Below the pieces are notes generated by a model. It saw only the letters and a program-made list of their open reading frames with translations, made no database searches and had not been told where the DNA came from. 64,000 nucleotides of DNA from Clostridia bacterium (GTDB taxonomy: Bacteria > Bacillota > Clostridia > Oscillospirales > Acutalibacteraceae). The position numbers and the translations under genes are program-made. Below are positions 41,516-50,446 of the stretch, piece after piece. How positions within the stretch are numbered: the first letter of the stretch is position 1; every line of letters begins with the position of its first letter. The stretch is from the NCBI GenBank assembly GCA_017548045.1, contig JAFYNR010000020.1, positions 1 through 64,000 of the forward strand. The letters are read 5' to 3'.

Positions 41516-43243
41516 TTGAAAAAGCTGTTTTTAGGTAACGAAGCGGTTGCCAGAGGTCTTTACGAAGCAGGCTGCCGCGTTGTATCAAGTTACCCCGGCA
41601 CACCCAGTACGGAAGTAACTGAGTTTGCCGCTACATACGATGAAATTTTTTCGGAGTGGGCACCCAATGAAAAGGTGGCAATGGAGGTTGCCTTCGGTGC
41701 AAGCGTTGCAGGCGCACGCTCCTTCTGCGCAATGAAGCACGTTGGTCTTAACGTTGCCGCAGACCCTCTTTTTACAGCGTCCTACACAGGCGTAAACGCA
41801 GGTATGGTTATCCTTGTTGCCGATGACCCCGGTATGCACTCATCACAGAATGAGCAGGATTCCCGTCACTATGCAATGGGCTCAAAAACAATGATGCTTG
41901 AGCCCTCGGATTCCGCCGAGTGTCTTGAATATACAAAGAAAGCATTCGAGCTTTCCGAAAAATTCGATACTCCCGTCATCATCCGCCTCACAACGAGAGT
42001 TGCCCATTCAAGAAGCGTTGCTCCCGTTGAGGAAAGAGTTGACAACGGACTTAAAGCATACGAAAAGAACGCTCAGAAATACGTTATGGTGCCTGCCAAC
42101 GCAAAGAAAAAGCACGTTGTTGTTGAGCAGAGAATCCTTGACCAGATTGCTTATTGCGAAAACGGCGCCGACGGTCTTAACACCGTTGAGTATAACAGCA
42201 AAAAAATCGGCGTAATCACCTCGGGCATCTGCTATCAGTATGCAAAGGAAGCACTGGGCGAAAACGCATCATACCTCAAGCTGGGCTGTGTATATCCTCT
42301 GCCCGTTGATATGATTAAGAATTTTGCTGCAGAGTGCGAAACCGTTTACGTTATTGAAGAGCTTGACGATTATATTGAAACACATTGCCGTAAGTACGGT
42401 GTGAATGTTATCGGCAAGGATGCATTCACTCTTCAGGGCGAATATTCACAGAGCCTTATCGCAAAGGTTATTCTGGGCAAGGATGCTGAATTTATGAAGG
42501 CAGACGTTAACATCGTTCCCAGACCTCCCGTGCTTTGTGCAGGCTGTCCCCACAGAGGACTTTTCTACGCACTCAAGCAGCTTAACGTTACCGTAAGCGG
42601 CGACATCGGCTGCTATACTCTGGGCTTCTCACAGCCTCTGGGTATGATTGATACCGTTCTTTGTATGGGTGCTTCCGTATCCGCACTTCACGGCAGAAAC
42701 GCCGCAGACCCCGAAAACGCAAAGAAGAGCGTTGCCGTTATCGGTGACTCAACCTTCATCCATTCGGGTGTTACGGGTCTTATCAATATTGCATATAACG
42801 CAACGGATTCCGTTGTTATTATTCTTGATAACTCCATTACAGGTATGACAGGCCATCAGCAGAATCCCACCACGGGCAAGAATATCAAGGGCGAGCCTGC
42901 AAATGCGGTAAGCCTTGAAGCCCTTGCAAAGGCTGTCGGTATTCAGAATGTTATCGTTGTTGATCCCTACAACCTTGCAGAAACAAAAGAAGGCATCAAG
43001 CAGGCACTTGAAGCAGACGGCCCTGCGGTCGTTATTTCAAGAAGACCCTGTGCACTTCTTAAAACCGTCAAGCATAATCCGCCTCTCAAAGTCAATGCGG
43101 ATAAGTGTAAATCCTGCAAAATGTGTATGAAGATCGGTTGCCCTGCCATCAGCATGAAGGACGGCAAGGCTCAGATCGACTTCACACAGTGCCTTGGCTG
43201 CAACGTATGCAGTCAGCTTTGCAAGTTCGGCGCTATCGAATAA
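41516..43243 (+). CDS. iorA: Indolepyruvate ferredoxin oxidoreductase, alpha subunit
   Basis: 575 residues from TTG 41516, seven bases after AGGAGG. It has an N-terminal pyrimidine-binding domain (SSYPGTPSTEV, EWAPNEKVAMEVAFGASVAG), a TPP Mg-binding domain (GDIGCYTLGF, AVIGDSTFIHSG, ILDNSITGMTGHQQNP) and a C-terminal ferredoxin domain (CKSCKMCMKIGCPA and CLGCNVCSQLCKFGA) for two [4Fe-4S] clusters. With IorB it decarboxylates arylpyruvates to aryl-CoA with ferredoxin. The reverse direction is also possible. Confidence 0.96.
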   Translation: MKKLFLGNEAVARGLYEAGCRVVSSYPGTPSTEVTEFAATYDEIFSEWAPNEKVAMEVAFGASVAGARSFCAMKHVGLNVAADPLFTASYTGVNAGMVILVADDPGMHSSQNEQDSRHYAMGSKTMMLEPSDSAECLEYTKKAFELSEKFDTPVIIRLTTRVAHSRSVAPVEERVDNGLKAYEKNAQKYVMVPANAKKKHVVVEQRILDQIAYCENGADGLNTVEYNSKKIGVITSGICYQYAKEALGENASYLKLGCVYPLPVDMIKNFAAECETVYVIEELDDYIETHCRKYGVNVIGKDAFTLQGEYSQSLIAKVILGKDAEFMKADVNIVPRPPVLCAGCPHRGLFYALKQLNVTVSGDIGCYTLGFSQPLGMIDTVLCMGASVSALHGRNAADPENAKKSVAVIGDSTFIHSGVTGLINIAYNATDSVVIILDNSITGMTGHQQNPTTGKNIKGEPANAVSLEALAKAVGIQNVIVVDPYNLAETKEGIKQALEADGPAVVISRRPCALLKTVKHNPPLKVNADKCKSCKMCMKIGCPAISMKDGKAQIDFTQCLGCNVCSQLCKFGAIE

Positions 43244-43261
43244 GAGGGGAGGAGAATTACT

Positions 43262-43834
43262 ATGAACAAATCAATTATGATTGTAGGCGTAGGCGGTCAG
43301 GGTACTCTGCTCGCAAGCCGTATTCTCGGCGCGGCACTGCTTGACTGCGGCTACGATGTAAAAGTTTCCGAAGTTCACGGTATGAGCCAGCGCGGCGGCT
43401 CGGTAGTTACGTATGTGCGCTGGGGCGAGAAGGTTGCATCTCCCATTATCGAAAAGGGTGAGGCAGATATTATCCTTGCCTTTGAACAGCTTGAAGCCGC
43501 AAGATGGCTTGAATACCTTAAGCCCGACGGCAAAATCATCGTCAACACTCAGCAGATGGACCCCATGCCCGTTGTTATGGGTGCGGCAGAATATCCCGAA
43601 GGTGTTATCGACGCAATCAGAGCCGCAGGTGCAGACGTTGAAACCCTTGACGCACTGCCCATGGCTGTTGAAGCAGGCACCGCAAAGGCGGTAAACGTTG
43701 TGCTTATCGGTGCAATGGCAAAGAATATGGCAGACGTTGATAAGGAAGTATGGCTTAAAGCTCTGCGTGAAAGCGTTCCCGCAAAGTTCCTTGACCTTAA
43801 CCTCAAGGCATTTGAAATGGGATATAATAACTGA
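43262..43834 (+). CDS. iorB: Indolepyruvate ferredoxin oxidoreductase, beta subunit
   Basis: 190 residues. SIMIVGVGGQGTLLASRILGAALLDCGYDVKVSEVHGMSQRGGSVVTYVRWG is the gamma-type domain signature of 2-oxoacid oxidoreductases, which binds the CoA side of the reaction. It starts behind GGGGAGG, 18 bases after iorA, and forms a complete enzyme with it. Confidence 0.95.
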   Translation: MNKSIMIVGVGGQGTLLASRILGAALLDCGYDVKVSEVHGMSQRGGSVVTYVRWGEKVASPIIEKGEADIILAFEQLEAARWLEYLKPDGKIIVNTQQMDPMPVVMGAAEYPEGVIDAIRAAGADVETLDALPMAVEAGTAKAVNVVLIGAMAKNMADVDKEVWLKALRESVPAKFLDLNLKAFEMGYNN

Positions 43835-43862
43835 CAAATTCTAATTTTTCAAAAGGAAGAAG

Positions 43863-45179
43863 ATGACCCCAATGGCAAAATATTATCAGCCTGAAATTGA
43901 AACCGCATCCCTTGAAGAAATGAAAGCACTTCAAAGCGAAAAACTTGTAAAGCAGGTAAAGCGCGTTTACGAAAACGTTGAATATTATCGCAATCTTATG
44001 GATGAGAAGGGCGTTACACCCGACGATATCAAGTCCATTGATGACCTTTACAAGCTTCCGTTCCTTACGAAGGCAGACCTTCGCGACGCTTATCCTTACG
44101 GTCTTCTCGGCACAGACCTTAAAAACTGTGTAAGAATCCATTCCACAAGCGGCACAACAGGCAGAAGAGTAGTTGCTTTCTATACAAAAAACGATATTGA
44201 ACTTTGGGATGATTGTTGTGCCCGTGCTCTTACTGCGGCAGGTGCAACAAATGAAGATGTATGCCAGGTTGCATACGGCTACGGTCTTTTTACAGGCGGT
44301 TTCGGTCTTAACGGCGGTTCACAGAAGGTAGGCTGCCTTACACTGCCTATGTCATCGGGTAATACGGAGCGTCAGGTTCAGTTTATGCAGGACCTTCACT
44401 CAACAATTATCTGCTGCACACCTTCTTATGCGGCATATATGGGCGAAACAATCAAGGAAATGGGCATTTCTCCCGATGAGCTTGACCTTAAAGCAGGTAT
44501 CTTCGGTGCTGAACCCTGGACAGAAGAAATGCGCCGTGATATTGAAAAATCACTTGGATTAAAGGCTTATGATATTTACGGTCTTACTGAGTCCACAGGA
44601 CCGGGCGTTGCTTTTGAATGTGAAGAACAGACGGGTATGCATATCAACGAAGACCATTTCCTTGCAGAAATCATTGACCCCGAAACAGGTGAGGTTCTTC
44701 CCGAAGGCTCAAAGGGCGAGCTTGTGTTCACAAGCCTTGATAAGGAAGGCTTCCCTCTCCTCAGATACCGCACAAGAGATATCTGTGTTCTTTCAAGAAA
44801 GAAGTGCTCCTGCGGCAGAACCCTTATCAAAATGGCAAAGCCCATGGGCAGAAGCGACGATATGATGATTATCCGCGGTGTTAACGTATTCCCCTCACAG
44901 ATTGAAGCGGTTCTTCTTAAAGAGGGCTATTCACCCAACTACCTTATTGAGGTTGACCGTGTGAACAATTCGGATACTCTTGATGTTTCAGTTGAGCTTA
45001 CTCCCGAGCAGTTCTCCGATACGGTCAAAGACCTTTCAATGAAGGAAAAATCACTTGCCAACGCAATCAAGATTATGGTTGGTATCGTTCCCAAGGTTCA
45101 CCTTGTTGCACCCAAGACAATTACCAGAAGCGAAGGCAAGGCAGTAAGAGTTATCGACAAGCGTAAGCTTCACGATTAA
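43863..45179 (+). CDS. paaK: Phenylacetate-CoA ligase
   Basis: 438 residues. STSGTTGRRVVAFYT is the P-loop, IYGLTESTGPGVAFEC motif A5, LLRYRTRDICVLSRKKCSCGRT carries the hinge and a Cys cluster typical of PaaK, and the C-terminus ends with GKAVRVIDKRKL, carrying the catalytic Lys. Length is right (about 430-440). It activates phenylacetate or indoleacetate, the products or substrates of the adjacent IorAB. ATG 43863 was chosen; ATG 43872 is an alternative. Confidence 0.93.
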   Translation: MTPMAKYYQPEIETASLEEMKALQSEKLVKQVKRVYENVEYYRNLMDEKGVTPDDIKSIDDLYKLPFLTKADLRDAYPYGLLGTDLKNCVRIHSTSGTTGRRVVAFYTKNDIELWDDCCARALTAAGATNEDVCQVAYGYGLFTGGFGLNGGSQKVGCLTLPMSSGNTERQVQFMQDLHSTIICCTPSYAAYMGETIKEMGISPDELDLKAGIFGAEPWTEEMRRDIEKSLGLKAYDIYGLTESTGPGVAFECEEQTGMHINEDHFLAEIIDPETGEVLPEGSKGELVFTSLDKEGFPLLRYRTRDICVLSRKKCSCGRTLIKMAKPMGRSDDMMIIRGVNVFPSQIEAVLLKEGYSPNYLIEVDRVNNSDTLDVSVELTPEQFSDTVKDLSMKEKSLANAIKIMVGIVPKVHLVAPKTITRSEGKAVRVIDKRKLHD

Positions 45180-45197
45180 TGAAAGGAGTAATTGAAA

Positions 45198-45620
45198 ATG
45201 AGCGTTAAACAGATTTCGGTTTTCATTGAAAACAAAACAGGCAAGCTTGCAGAGGCTACCCGTTTTATTGCAGACCACAACATCAACCTCAGAGCCCTTT
45301 CAATAGCGGATACACAGGATTTCGGTATCCTCAGAATTATCTGCGATGACCCTAAAATGGCAGATGCCGCACTGAAAGACGGCGGTTACATCACAACCGT
45401 AACGGACGTTCTTGCTGCTGCAATTTCGGATACTCCCGGCAGCCTTGCGGCAATTCTTGAAGTTCTTTCGGAAGCAAAGGTAACGGTTGAATATACCTAT
45501 GCCTTCAACTCCTCAAAGGCGGGTGCATATATGATTTTCCGTGTTGACGATAATCAGCTTGCCGCTGCAGCCCTTGCAGGCGCAGGAATCAAAACCGCAA
45601 ACCAGGAAGATCTTTTTTAA
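45198..45620 (+). CDS. ACT-domain protein (tandem ACT)
   Basis: 140 residues with two ACT repeats: VKQISVFIENKTGKLAEATRFIADHNINLRALSIADTQDFGILRIICDD and the second from SDTPGSLAAILEVLSEAKVTVEYTYAF. ACT pairs bind amino acids. This type follows paaK/iorAB in many Firmicutes and Archaea and may sense aromatic amino acids. ATG 45198 is nine bases after AAGGAG. Confidence 0.9.
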   Translation: MSVKQISVFIENKTGKLAEATRFIADHNINLRALSIADTQDFGILRIICDDPKMADAALKDGGYITTVTDVLAAAISDTPGSLAAILEVLSEAKVTVEYTYAFNSSKAGAYMIFRVDDNQLAAAALAGAGIKTANQEDLF

Positions 45621-45632
45621 TGCAAGGTTCAG

Positions 45633-45657
45633 AAGCTCCCTTCGGGGAGCTTTTTTG
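45633..45657 (+). terminator. Terminator after the ACT gene
   Basis: AAGCTCCC (45633-45640) pairs with GGGAGCTT (45645-45652) around TTCG, then a T-run. Confidence 0.92.
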
Positions 45658-45677
45658 CATTTTGTTTAAATTACACC

Positions 45678-45706
45678 TTGAAAAAATGATTATTATATGA
45701 TAGAAT
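45678..45706 (+). promoter_or_regulatory. Promoter of the pheST operon
   Basis: TTGAAA (45678-45683), 17 bp, TAGAAT (45701-45706). Confidence 0.65.
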
Positions 45707-45712
45707 ACCAAG

Positions 45713-45958
45713 GATATGAAAACGCAGTGATCGGGAGAGTAAGCAATTTCAGTGCACACAGAGAATGTCCGTCATCGGCTGTAAGCGGACTGTGCAGGGC
45801 TTTGCCGAAGTTCACCCGTTAGCGGTGCACCTGAATTCAGTAGGGTGTGACGGTAGCCTCCGTTACGGGCATAAAGCGCACGGTGTATATTTACCGTGAA
45901 CGCAGGGTGGTACCGCGGATTTTATTCGTCCCTCGTCTTTGACGGGGGACTTTTTATT
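45713..45958 (+). promoter_or_regulatory. T-box riboswitch (Phe specifier) controlling pheST
   Basis: AGGGTGGTACCGCG (45904-45917) is the T-box that pairs with uncharged tRNA acceptor ends. The likely specifier is TTC (45836-45838), a Phe codon in the context TGAATTCAGTA. The terminator GTCCCTCGTC (45928-45937)/GACGGGGGAC (45941-45950) with TTTTTATTTT competes with the antiterminator. Uncharged tRNA-Phe should switch the operon on. Stem I folding was not worked out fully. Confidence 0.92.
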
Positions 45959-45985
45959 TTGTAAATTATGAAAGGATGATATAAA

Positions 45986-47065
45986 ATGACTCAGAAATCA
46001 CTTGAATTAAAGCAACTTTTTGAGGCAAAGATTGCCGCAGTTCAGGCAACGGCGGAAATCGAACAGCTCAGAATTGAATTTTTGGGCAAAAAAGGCTCGG
46101 TTGCAGCTCTTATGCAGGAGCTTCGCAACGTGCCCAACGATCAGAAGAAAGAGGCAGGTCAGAAAATAAACGAAACAAAGCAGTTTATTGAGCAGGCCAT
46201 TGCCGAAAAAATCACAGAGCTTAAAGCTCTTGAAGAGCAGAGGCTTATCGATTCGGCGGAAAGTTACGACGAATCAATGCCTACCGATGCCGACCTCGGT
46301 TCATACCATCCCATCACTCTTACCCGCCGCAGAGCAGAGAATATTTTCCTCAGCATGGGCTTTACCATTGAGGATTATTCCGAAATCACCGATGATTTCA
46401 ACTGCTTCGAGGCACTCAATATCCCCAAGCATCACCCTGCAAGAGATATGCAGGATACCTATTATCTGAGCACGGGTCAGCTTCTCAAAACCCATACCTC
46501 GGCGGCTCAGAATACAATTCTTCGCAAGTATGCAAAGAATCTTGAAAACGGTAATCCCATCCGTGCGATTTTCCCCGGCAGATGCTTCAGAAACGAAAAG
46601 ATTGATGCCTGCCACGAAAATACCTTCTTCCAGATGGAAGGCATTATGGTTGATAAGGACATTTCAATTTCAAACCTTATTTACTTTATGAAAACAATGC
46701 TTTCAGAGGTATTCCAGAAGGATATTACCGTCAGACTCCGCCCCGGCTTTTTCCCCTTTGTTGAGCCCGGCTTCGAGCTTGATATTCAGTGCACAATCTG
46801 TAAGGGTAAGGGCTGCCCCTCCTGCAAGGATTCGGGCTGGCTTGAGCTTTGTCCCTGCGGTATGATTCACCCCAACGTTCTCACCGCCGCAGGTATTGAC
46901 CCCGAAAAATACATCGGCTTCGCTTTCGGTCTGGGTATGACAAGACTTGCAATGATGACATACGGCGTCAAGGATATCCGTGTGTTCAACAGCGGCAGTC
47001 TTAAATCACTTTCGCAGTTCACCGAAAAATCATTCACAAGACCCGAAGAAAGCAAGGAGGCATAA
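45986..47065 (+). CDS. pheS: Phenylalanine-tRNA ligase alpha subunit
   Basis: 359 residues. It has an N-terminal coiled coil, then the class II catalytic core: HHPARDMQDTYYL (motif 1 region), RAIFPGRCFRNEKIDACHENTFFQMEG (motif 2) and FGLGMTRLAMMTYGVKDIR (motif 3). A CTICKGKGCPSCKDSGW insertion is typical of the bacterial enzyme. It is preceded by the Phe T-box and followed three bases later by pheT. Confidence 0.97.
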   Translation: MTQKSLELKQLFEAKIAAVQATAEIEQLRIEFLGKKGSVAALMQELRNVPNDQKKEAGQKINETKQFIEQAIAEKITELKALEEQRLIDSAESYDESMPTDADLGSYHPITLTRRRAENIFLSMGFTIEDYSEITDDFNCFEALNIPKHHPARDMQDTYYLSTGQLLKTHTSAAQNTILRKYAKNLENGNPIRAIFPGRCFRNEKIDACHENTFFQMEGIMVDKDISISNLIYFMKTMLSEVFQKDITVRLRPGFFPFVEPGFELDIQCTICKGKGCPSCKDSGWLELCPCGMIHPNVLTAAGIDPEKYIGFAFGLGMTRLAMMTYGVKDIRVFNSGSLKSLSQFTEKSFTRPEESKEA

Positions 47066-47068
47066 GAA

Positions 47069-49429
47069 ATGTTTGTATCAATTAACTGGATTAAAGATTA
47101 TGTTGACCTTGACGGAATAGACATCAAAAAGCTTATCGAAAGCTTTACTCTTGCAACCGCTGAGGTTGAAGATATCATCGAAAAGGGTGCGGATATCGAC
47201 AAGGTAGTTGTCGGCGAAATCCTTTCCGTTGAAAACCATCCCAACTCAAAGAAGCTTCATCTTCTCAAGGTTGATGCAGGCGAGAAGGTCTGCAACATTG
47301 TATGCGGCGCACCCAACGTTGCCGTAGGTCAGAAGGTTGCCCTTGCGCTTGCAGGCGGCAGAGTATGCGGCGGCGAAATCAAGGTTGCAACCGTTGCAGG
47401 CTTTGAGTCAGAGGGTATGTGCTGCTCTGAAAAAGAGCTTGGCATCAGCGACGACCACGCAGGCATTATGGAGCTTGACCCCTCACTTAAAAACGGCACA
47501 AGCATCAAGGATATCTTCCCCATTGACGATATTATTTTTGAAGTTGATAATAAATCTCTCACAAACCGCCCCGACCTCTGGGGTCATTACGGCATTGCAA
47601 GAGAGCTTGCAGCCCTTGCAGGCAGAGAGCTTAAACCCCTTGAAATGGGCGACCTTTCATATGACGGCGATGAGGAAGTTGAAGTTACCGTCGGCAGAGA
47701 AGACCTTGTTTACAGATATTCCTGCATCAAGATGGATAACATCACAAAGAACAAGAGCCCTCTTGATATGAGAATCCGCCTTTACTACTGCGGTATGAGA
47801 GGCATCAACCTTCTTGCAGACGTAACCAACTACATTATGCTTGAAATCGGTCAGCCTACCCACGCATTTGCAGGCGGCTCAATCGATAAAATCGTTGTCA
47901 CAACTCCCAAGGAGAAAATGAATTTCAAGACCCTTGACGGTGTTGAAAGACTTATTGACGAAGAAACACTTATGATCTGCAACGGCGAAGAACCCGTAGG
48001 CATTGCAGGCATTATGGGTGGTCTTGAATCCGAAATCGTTGAGGATACAGGCTCCGTTGTGCTTGAAAGTGCAAACTTTGACGGTGTAAGCATCCGTAAG
48101 TCATCATCAAGACTTGGTCACAGAACCGATGCCAGCGCAAGATACGAAAAGATGCTTGACCCCGAGCTTACCCTTGATGCGGTTGGCAGATTCGTAAAGC
48201 TCGTAAAGGATATTGACAGCGGTGCAAAGGTTGCATCAAAGCTTACGGATAAGTACGTCAGAAAATATCCCGAAATCAGCCTTACTTTTGATAAGAAATA
48301 TGTTGACCGCTACACGGGTATTGACATCAGCCACGAGCAGATTGTTAAAACCCTTACCGCACTTGGCTTCAGCATTGACTATGCAGATGGCGTATACACC
48401 GTAAAGGTTCCCTCATGGCGTGCAACAAAGGACGTTACAATCAAGGCTGACATCATTGAAGAAATTACCCGTATTTACGGCTACGATAACTTTAAGATTT
48501 CAACAACCGCAAGCCCCCTGAAGCCCGTTCCCAACGATTATGCAAGGCTTGAAGATGCTGAAATCAAGGATATTCTTGTTAAGAAATATGCCTTCCACGA
48601 GGTGCATTCATACGTATGGTGCGATGGCAGAAAATTCAAGAAGCTGGGCATTGAGGTTGAGGATAACGTAAAGGTTCTCAATATCGAAAATTCCGATAAC
48701 GGTGTTCTGCGTAATTCAATGCTTCCCACACTTCTCGTTATGGCACAGGAGAACAAGGATTTTGCAGATAAATACAGCATCTTCGAAATCGGCAGAGTTG
48801 TTGACGGCACCGTTGACGGTCTTTGCAACGAGAAGAAGCGCCTCGGCGCAGTAATCTACGATAAGGGCGGCAACGAAAAGGCCGCATACCTCAAGGCTGT
48901 TGAAATCATCAACTGCATCGTAGGCAACATCAAGCAGAAGCAGGCAGGCTACGCAAAGATTGCTCCCGATCACGCTTGGCAGCATCCCAAGAACACTGCC
49001 GAAATCCTTATTGACGGCAAGAAGGTGGGCGTGCTTTGTGCACTTCATCCCTCAAACCGCGCAAAGCTTGACAAAACCGCCGCCGCAGTGTGCTTTGAAA
49101 TCGATATGGATGATTTCAGCGCAATCAATGCAAATTCAATTCATTTCCGTGAGCCCAGCACACAGCAGTCAACATACTACGACCTGTCACTGGTTCTTGC
49201 CGAAAACACAAAATATTCAGACCTTGCCGCTTGCTGGAATGCTCTGGGGCTTGCAGAGCTTGAAAGCTCAAAGGTTATTGATACCTACGAAAAAGACGGT
49301 ATAAAGAGCATTACCGTTCGCCTTGTGTTTGCCGCTATGGACAGAACCCTTGAAATGGAAGAGGTTCAGGGCTGGATTGACACAATCCTTGCCAACCTTG
49401 CGAACATCGGCGTAACCCTCAGAGCGTAA
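47069..49429 (+). CDS. pheT: Phenylalanine-tRNA ligase beta subunit
   Basis: 786 residues. It has an N-terminal tRNA-binding EMAP/OB domain (VVGEILSVENHPNSKKLHLLKVDAGEKVCNIVCGAPNV), B3/B4 editing domain, B5 domain, a degenerate synthetase core and a C-terminal FDX-ACB anticodon-binding domain (REPSTQQSTYYDLSLVLAENTKYSD). Length is normal. It forms the alpha2-beta2 enzyme with PheS. Confidence 0.97.
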   Translation: MFVSINWIKDYVDLDGIDIKKLIESFTLATAEVEDIIEKGADIDKVVVGEILSVENHPNSKKLHLLKVDAGEKVCNIVCGAPNVAVGQKVALALAGGRVCGGEIKVATVAGFESEGMCCSEKELGISDDHAGIMELDPSLKNGTSIKDIFPIDDIIFEVDNKSLTNRPDLWGHYGIARELAALAGRELKPLEMGDLSYDGDEEVEVTVGREDLVYRYSCIKMDNITKNKSPLDMRIRLYYCGMRGINLLADVTNYIMLEIGQPTHAFAGGSIDKIVVTTPKEKMNFKTLDGVERLIDEETLMICNGEEPVGIAGIMGGLESEIVEDTGSVVLESANFDGVSIRKSSSRLGHRTDASARYEKMLDPELTLDAVGRFVKLVKDIDSGAKVASKLTDKYVRKYPEISLTFDKKYVDRYTGIDISHEQIVKTLTALGFSIDYADGVYTVKVPSWRATKDVTIKADIIEEITRIYGYDNFKISTTASPLKPVPNDYARLEDAEIKDILVKKYAFHEVHSYVWCDGRKFKKLGIEVEDNVKVLNIENSDNGVLRNSMLPTLLVMAQENKDFADKYSIFEIGRVVDGTVDGLCNEKKRLGAVIYDKGGNEKAAYLKAVEIINCIVGNIKQKQAGYAKIAPDHAWQHPKNTAEILIDGKKVGVLCALHPSNRAKLDKTAAAVCFEIDMDDFSAINANSIHFREPSTQQSTYYDLSLVLAENTKYSDLAACWNALGLAELESSKVIDTYEKDGIKSITVRLVFAAMDRTLEMEEVQGWIDTILANLANIGVTLRA

Positions 49430-49447
49430 GAGAAAGGAAAATAATCT

Positions 49448-50392
49448 ATGCTTAAAATAGGTCTTGTGGGCGTTGGCGGTATCAGCGGTGCCCATATTCC
49501 CGCCTGGGAAGAAATGCAGGATGCTCAGCTTGTTGCAATCTGCGATATCCGTACCGAAAGAATGGAAAAATACCCCGACAAGCATCATTACACCGATTTT
49601 GACGAGATGCTTGCCAATGAAGAGCTTGATATTCTCGATATCTGCCTTCCCACCTATCTTCACGCCGATTTTGCGGTGAAGGCTATGGAAAAGGGGATAA
49701 ACGTTATCTGCGAAAAGCCCATTTCTCTTAAAGAAGAGGATGTGAAGCGTGTTTACGAAACCGCAGAGAAGAATAACGTAAAATTTATGGTTGCTCAGGT
49801 GCTCCGTTTCTGGCCCGAATATGAGCTTCTCAAAGAGATTTACGATTCGAAGAGATACGGCAGGCTTCTTTCGGGTACTATGATAAGACTTGGCGGCTAC
49901 CCCAAATGGAGCTGGGACGGCTGGATGATGGACGAAAAGAGAAGCGGTCTCGTACCCTTTGACCTTCACATTCACGACCTTGACTTTATGGTTTATGCCT
50001 TCGGTATGCCCAAGGTTTCGCATCAGTACCGTTCAAAGCTTCCCAAGCAGGATTTCATCAGCCTTACCTACGATTTCGGCGATTTTTCAATCAATTCCGA
50101 GGCATCCTGGTATGCAACCTGCTATCCCTTCACCGCAGAATTCAGATTCCAGTTTGAGGATGCGGTTGTTTCAAACGAAAACGGCAAAATGATGATTTAT
50201 CTCAAGGATGACGAGAAAATCGACCTTTCTCAGCAGGCAGAGGGCGACACGGGTGCAATCAACCTGCCCAAGAGTGACGCATATGCAAACGAAATAATTT
50301 ATTTTGCAGACTGCGTTAAGAATAACAAGCCCGTTGAAAAGGTGAAGCCCGAAGAGCTTGAATGTGTTCTTAAAATTCTCAACAGCATCTGA
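49448..50392 (+). CDS. Gfo/Idh/MocA-family oxidoreductase
   Basis: 314 residues. Rossmann GLVGVGGISGAHIPAWEEM, then NVICEKPISL with the catalytic-loop Glu-Lys-Pro, and DLHIHDLDF with a His-Asp pair in the C-terminal alpha/beta domain. These enzymes oxidise or reduce sugars, inositols or sugar acids with NAD(P). Substrate unassigned. It is 18 bases after pheT and probably co-transcribed. Confidence 0.9.
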   Translation: MLKIGLVGVGGISGAHIPAWEEMQDAQLVAICDIRTERMEKYPDKHHYTDFDEMLANEELDILDICLPTYLHADFAVKAMEKGINVICEKPISLKEEDVKRVYETAEKNNVKFMVAQVLRFWPEYELLKEIYDSKRYGRLLSGTMIRLGGYPKWSWDGWMMDEKRSGLVPFDLHIHDLDFMVYAFGMPKVSHQYRSKLPKQDFISLTYDFGDFSINSEASWYATCYPFTAEFRFQFEDAVVSNENGKMMIYLKDDEKIDLSQQAEGDTGAINLPKSDAYANEIIYFADCVKNNKPVEKVKPEELECVLKILNSI

Positions 50393-50401
50393 TAAAAAAT
50401 C

Positions 50402-50440
50402 AATCCCCGATGAAGTATCATAACTTCGTCGGGGATTTTG
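50402..50440. terminator. Terminator between convergent genes
   Basis: AATCCCCGATGAAGT (50402-50416) pairs with ACTTCGTCGGGGATT (50423-50437), one G-U pair, with T-runs. Confidence 0.9.
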
Positions 50441-50446
50441 GCATAT

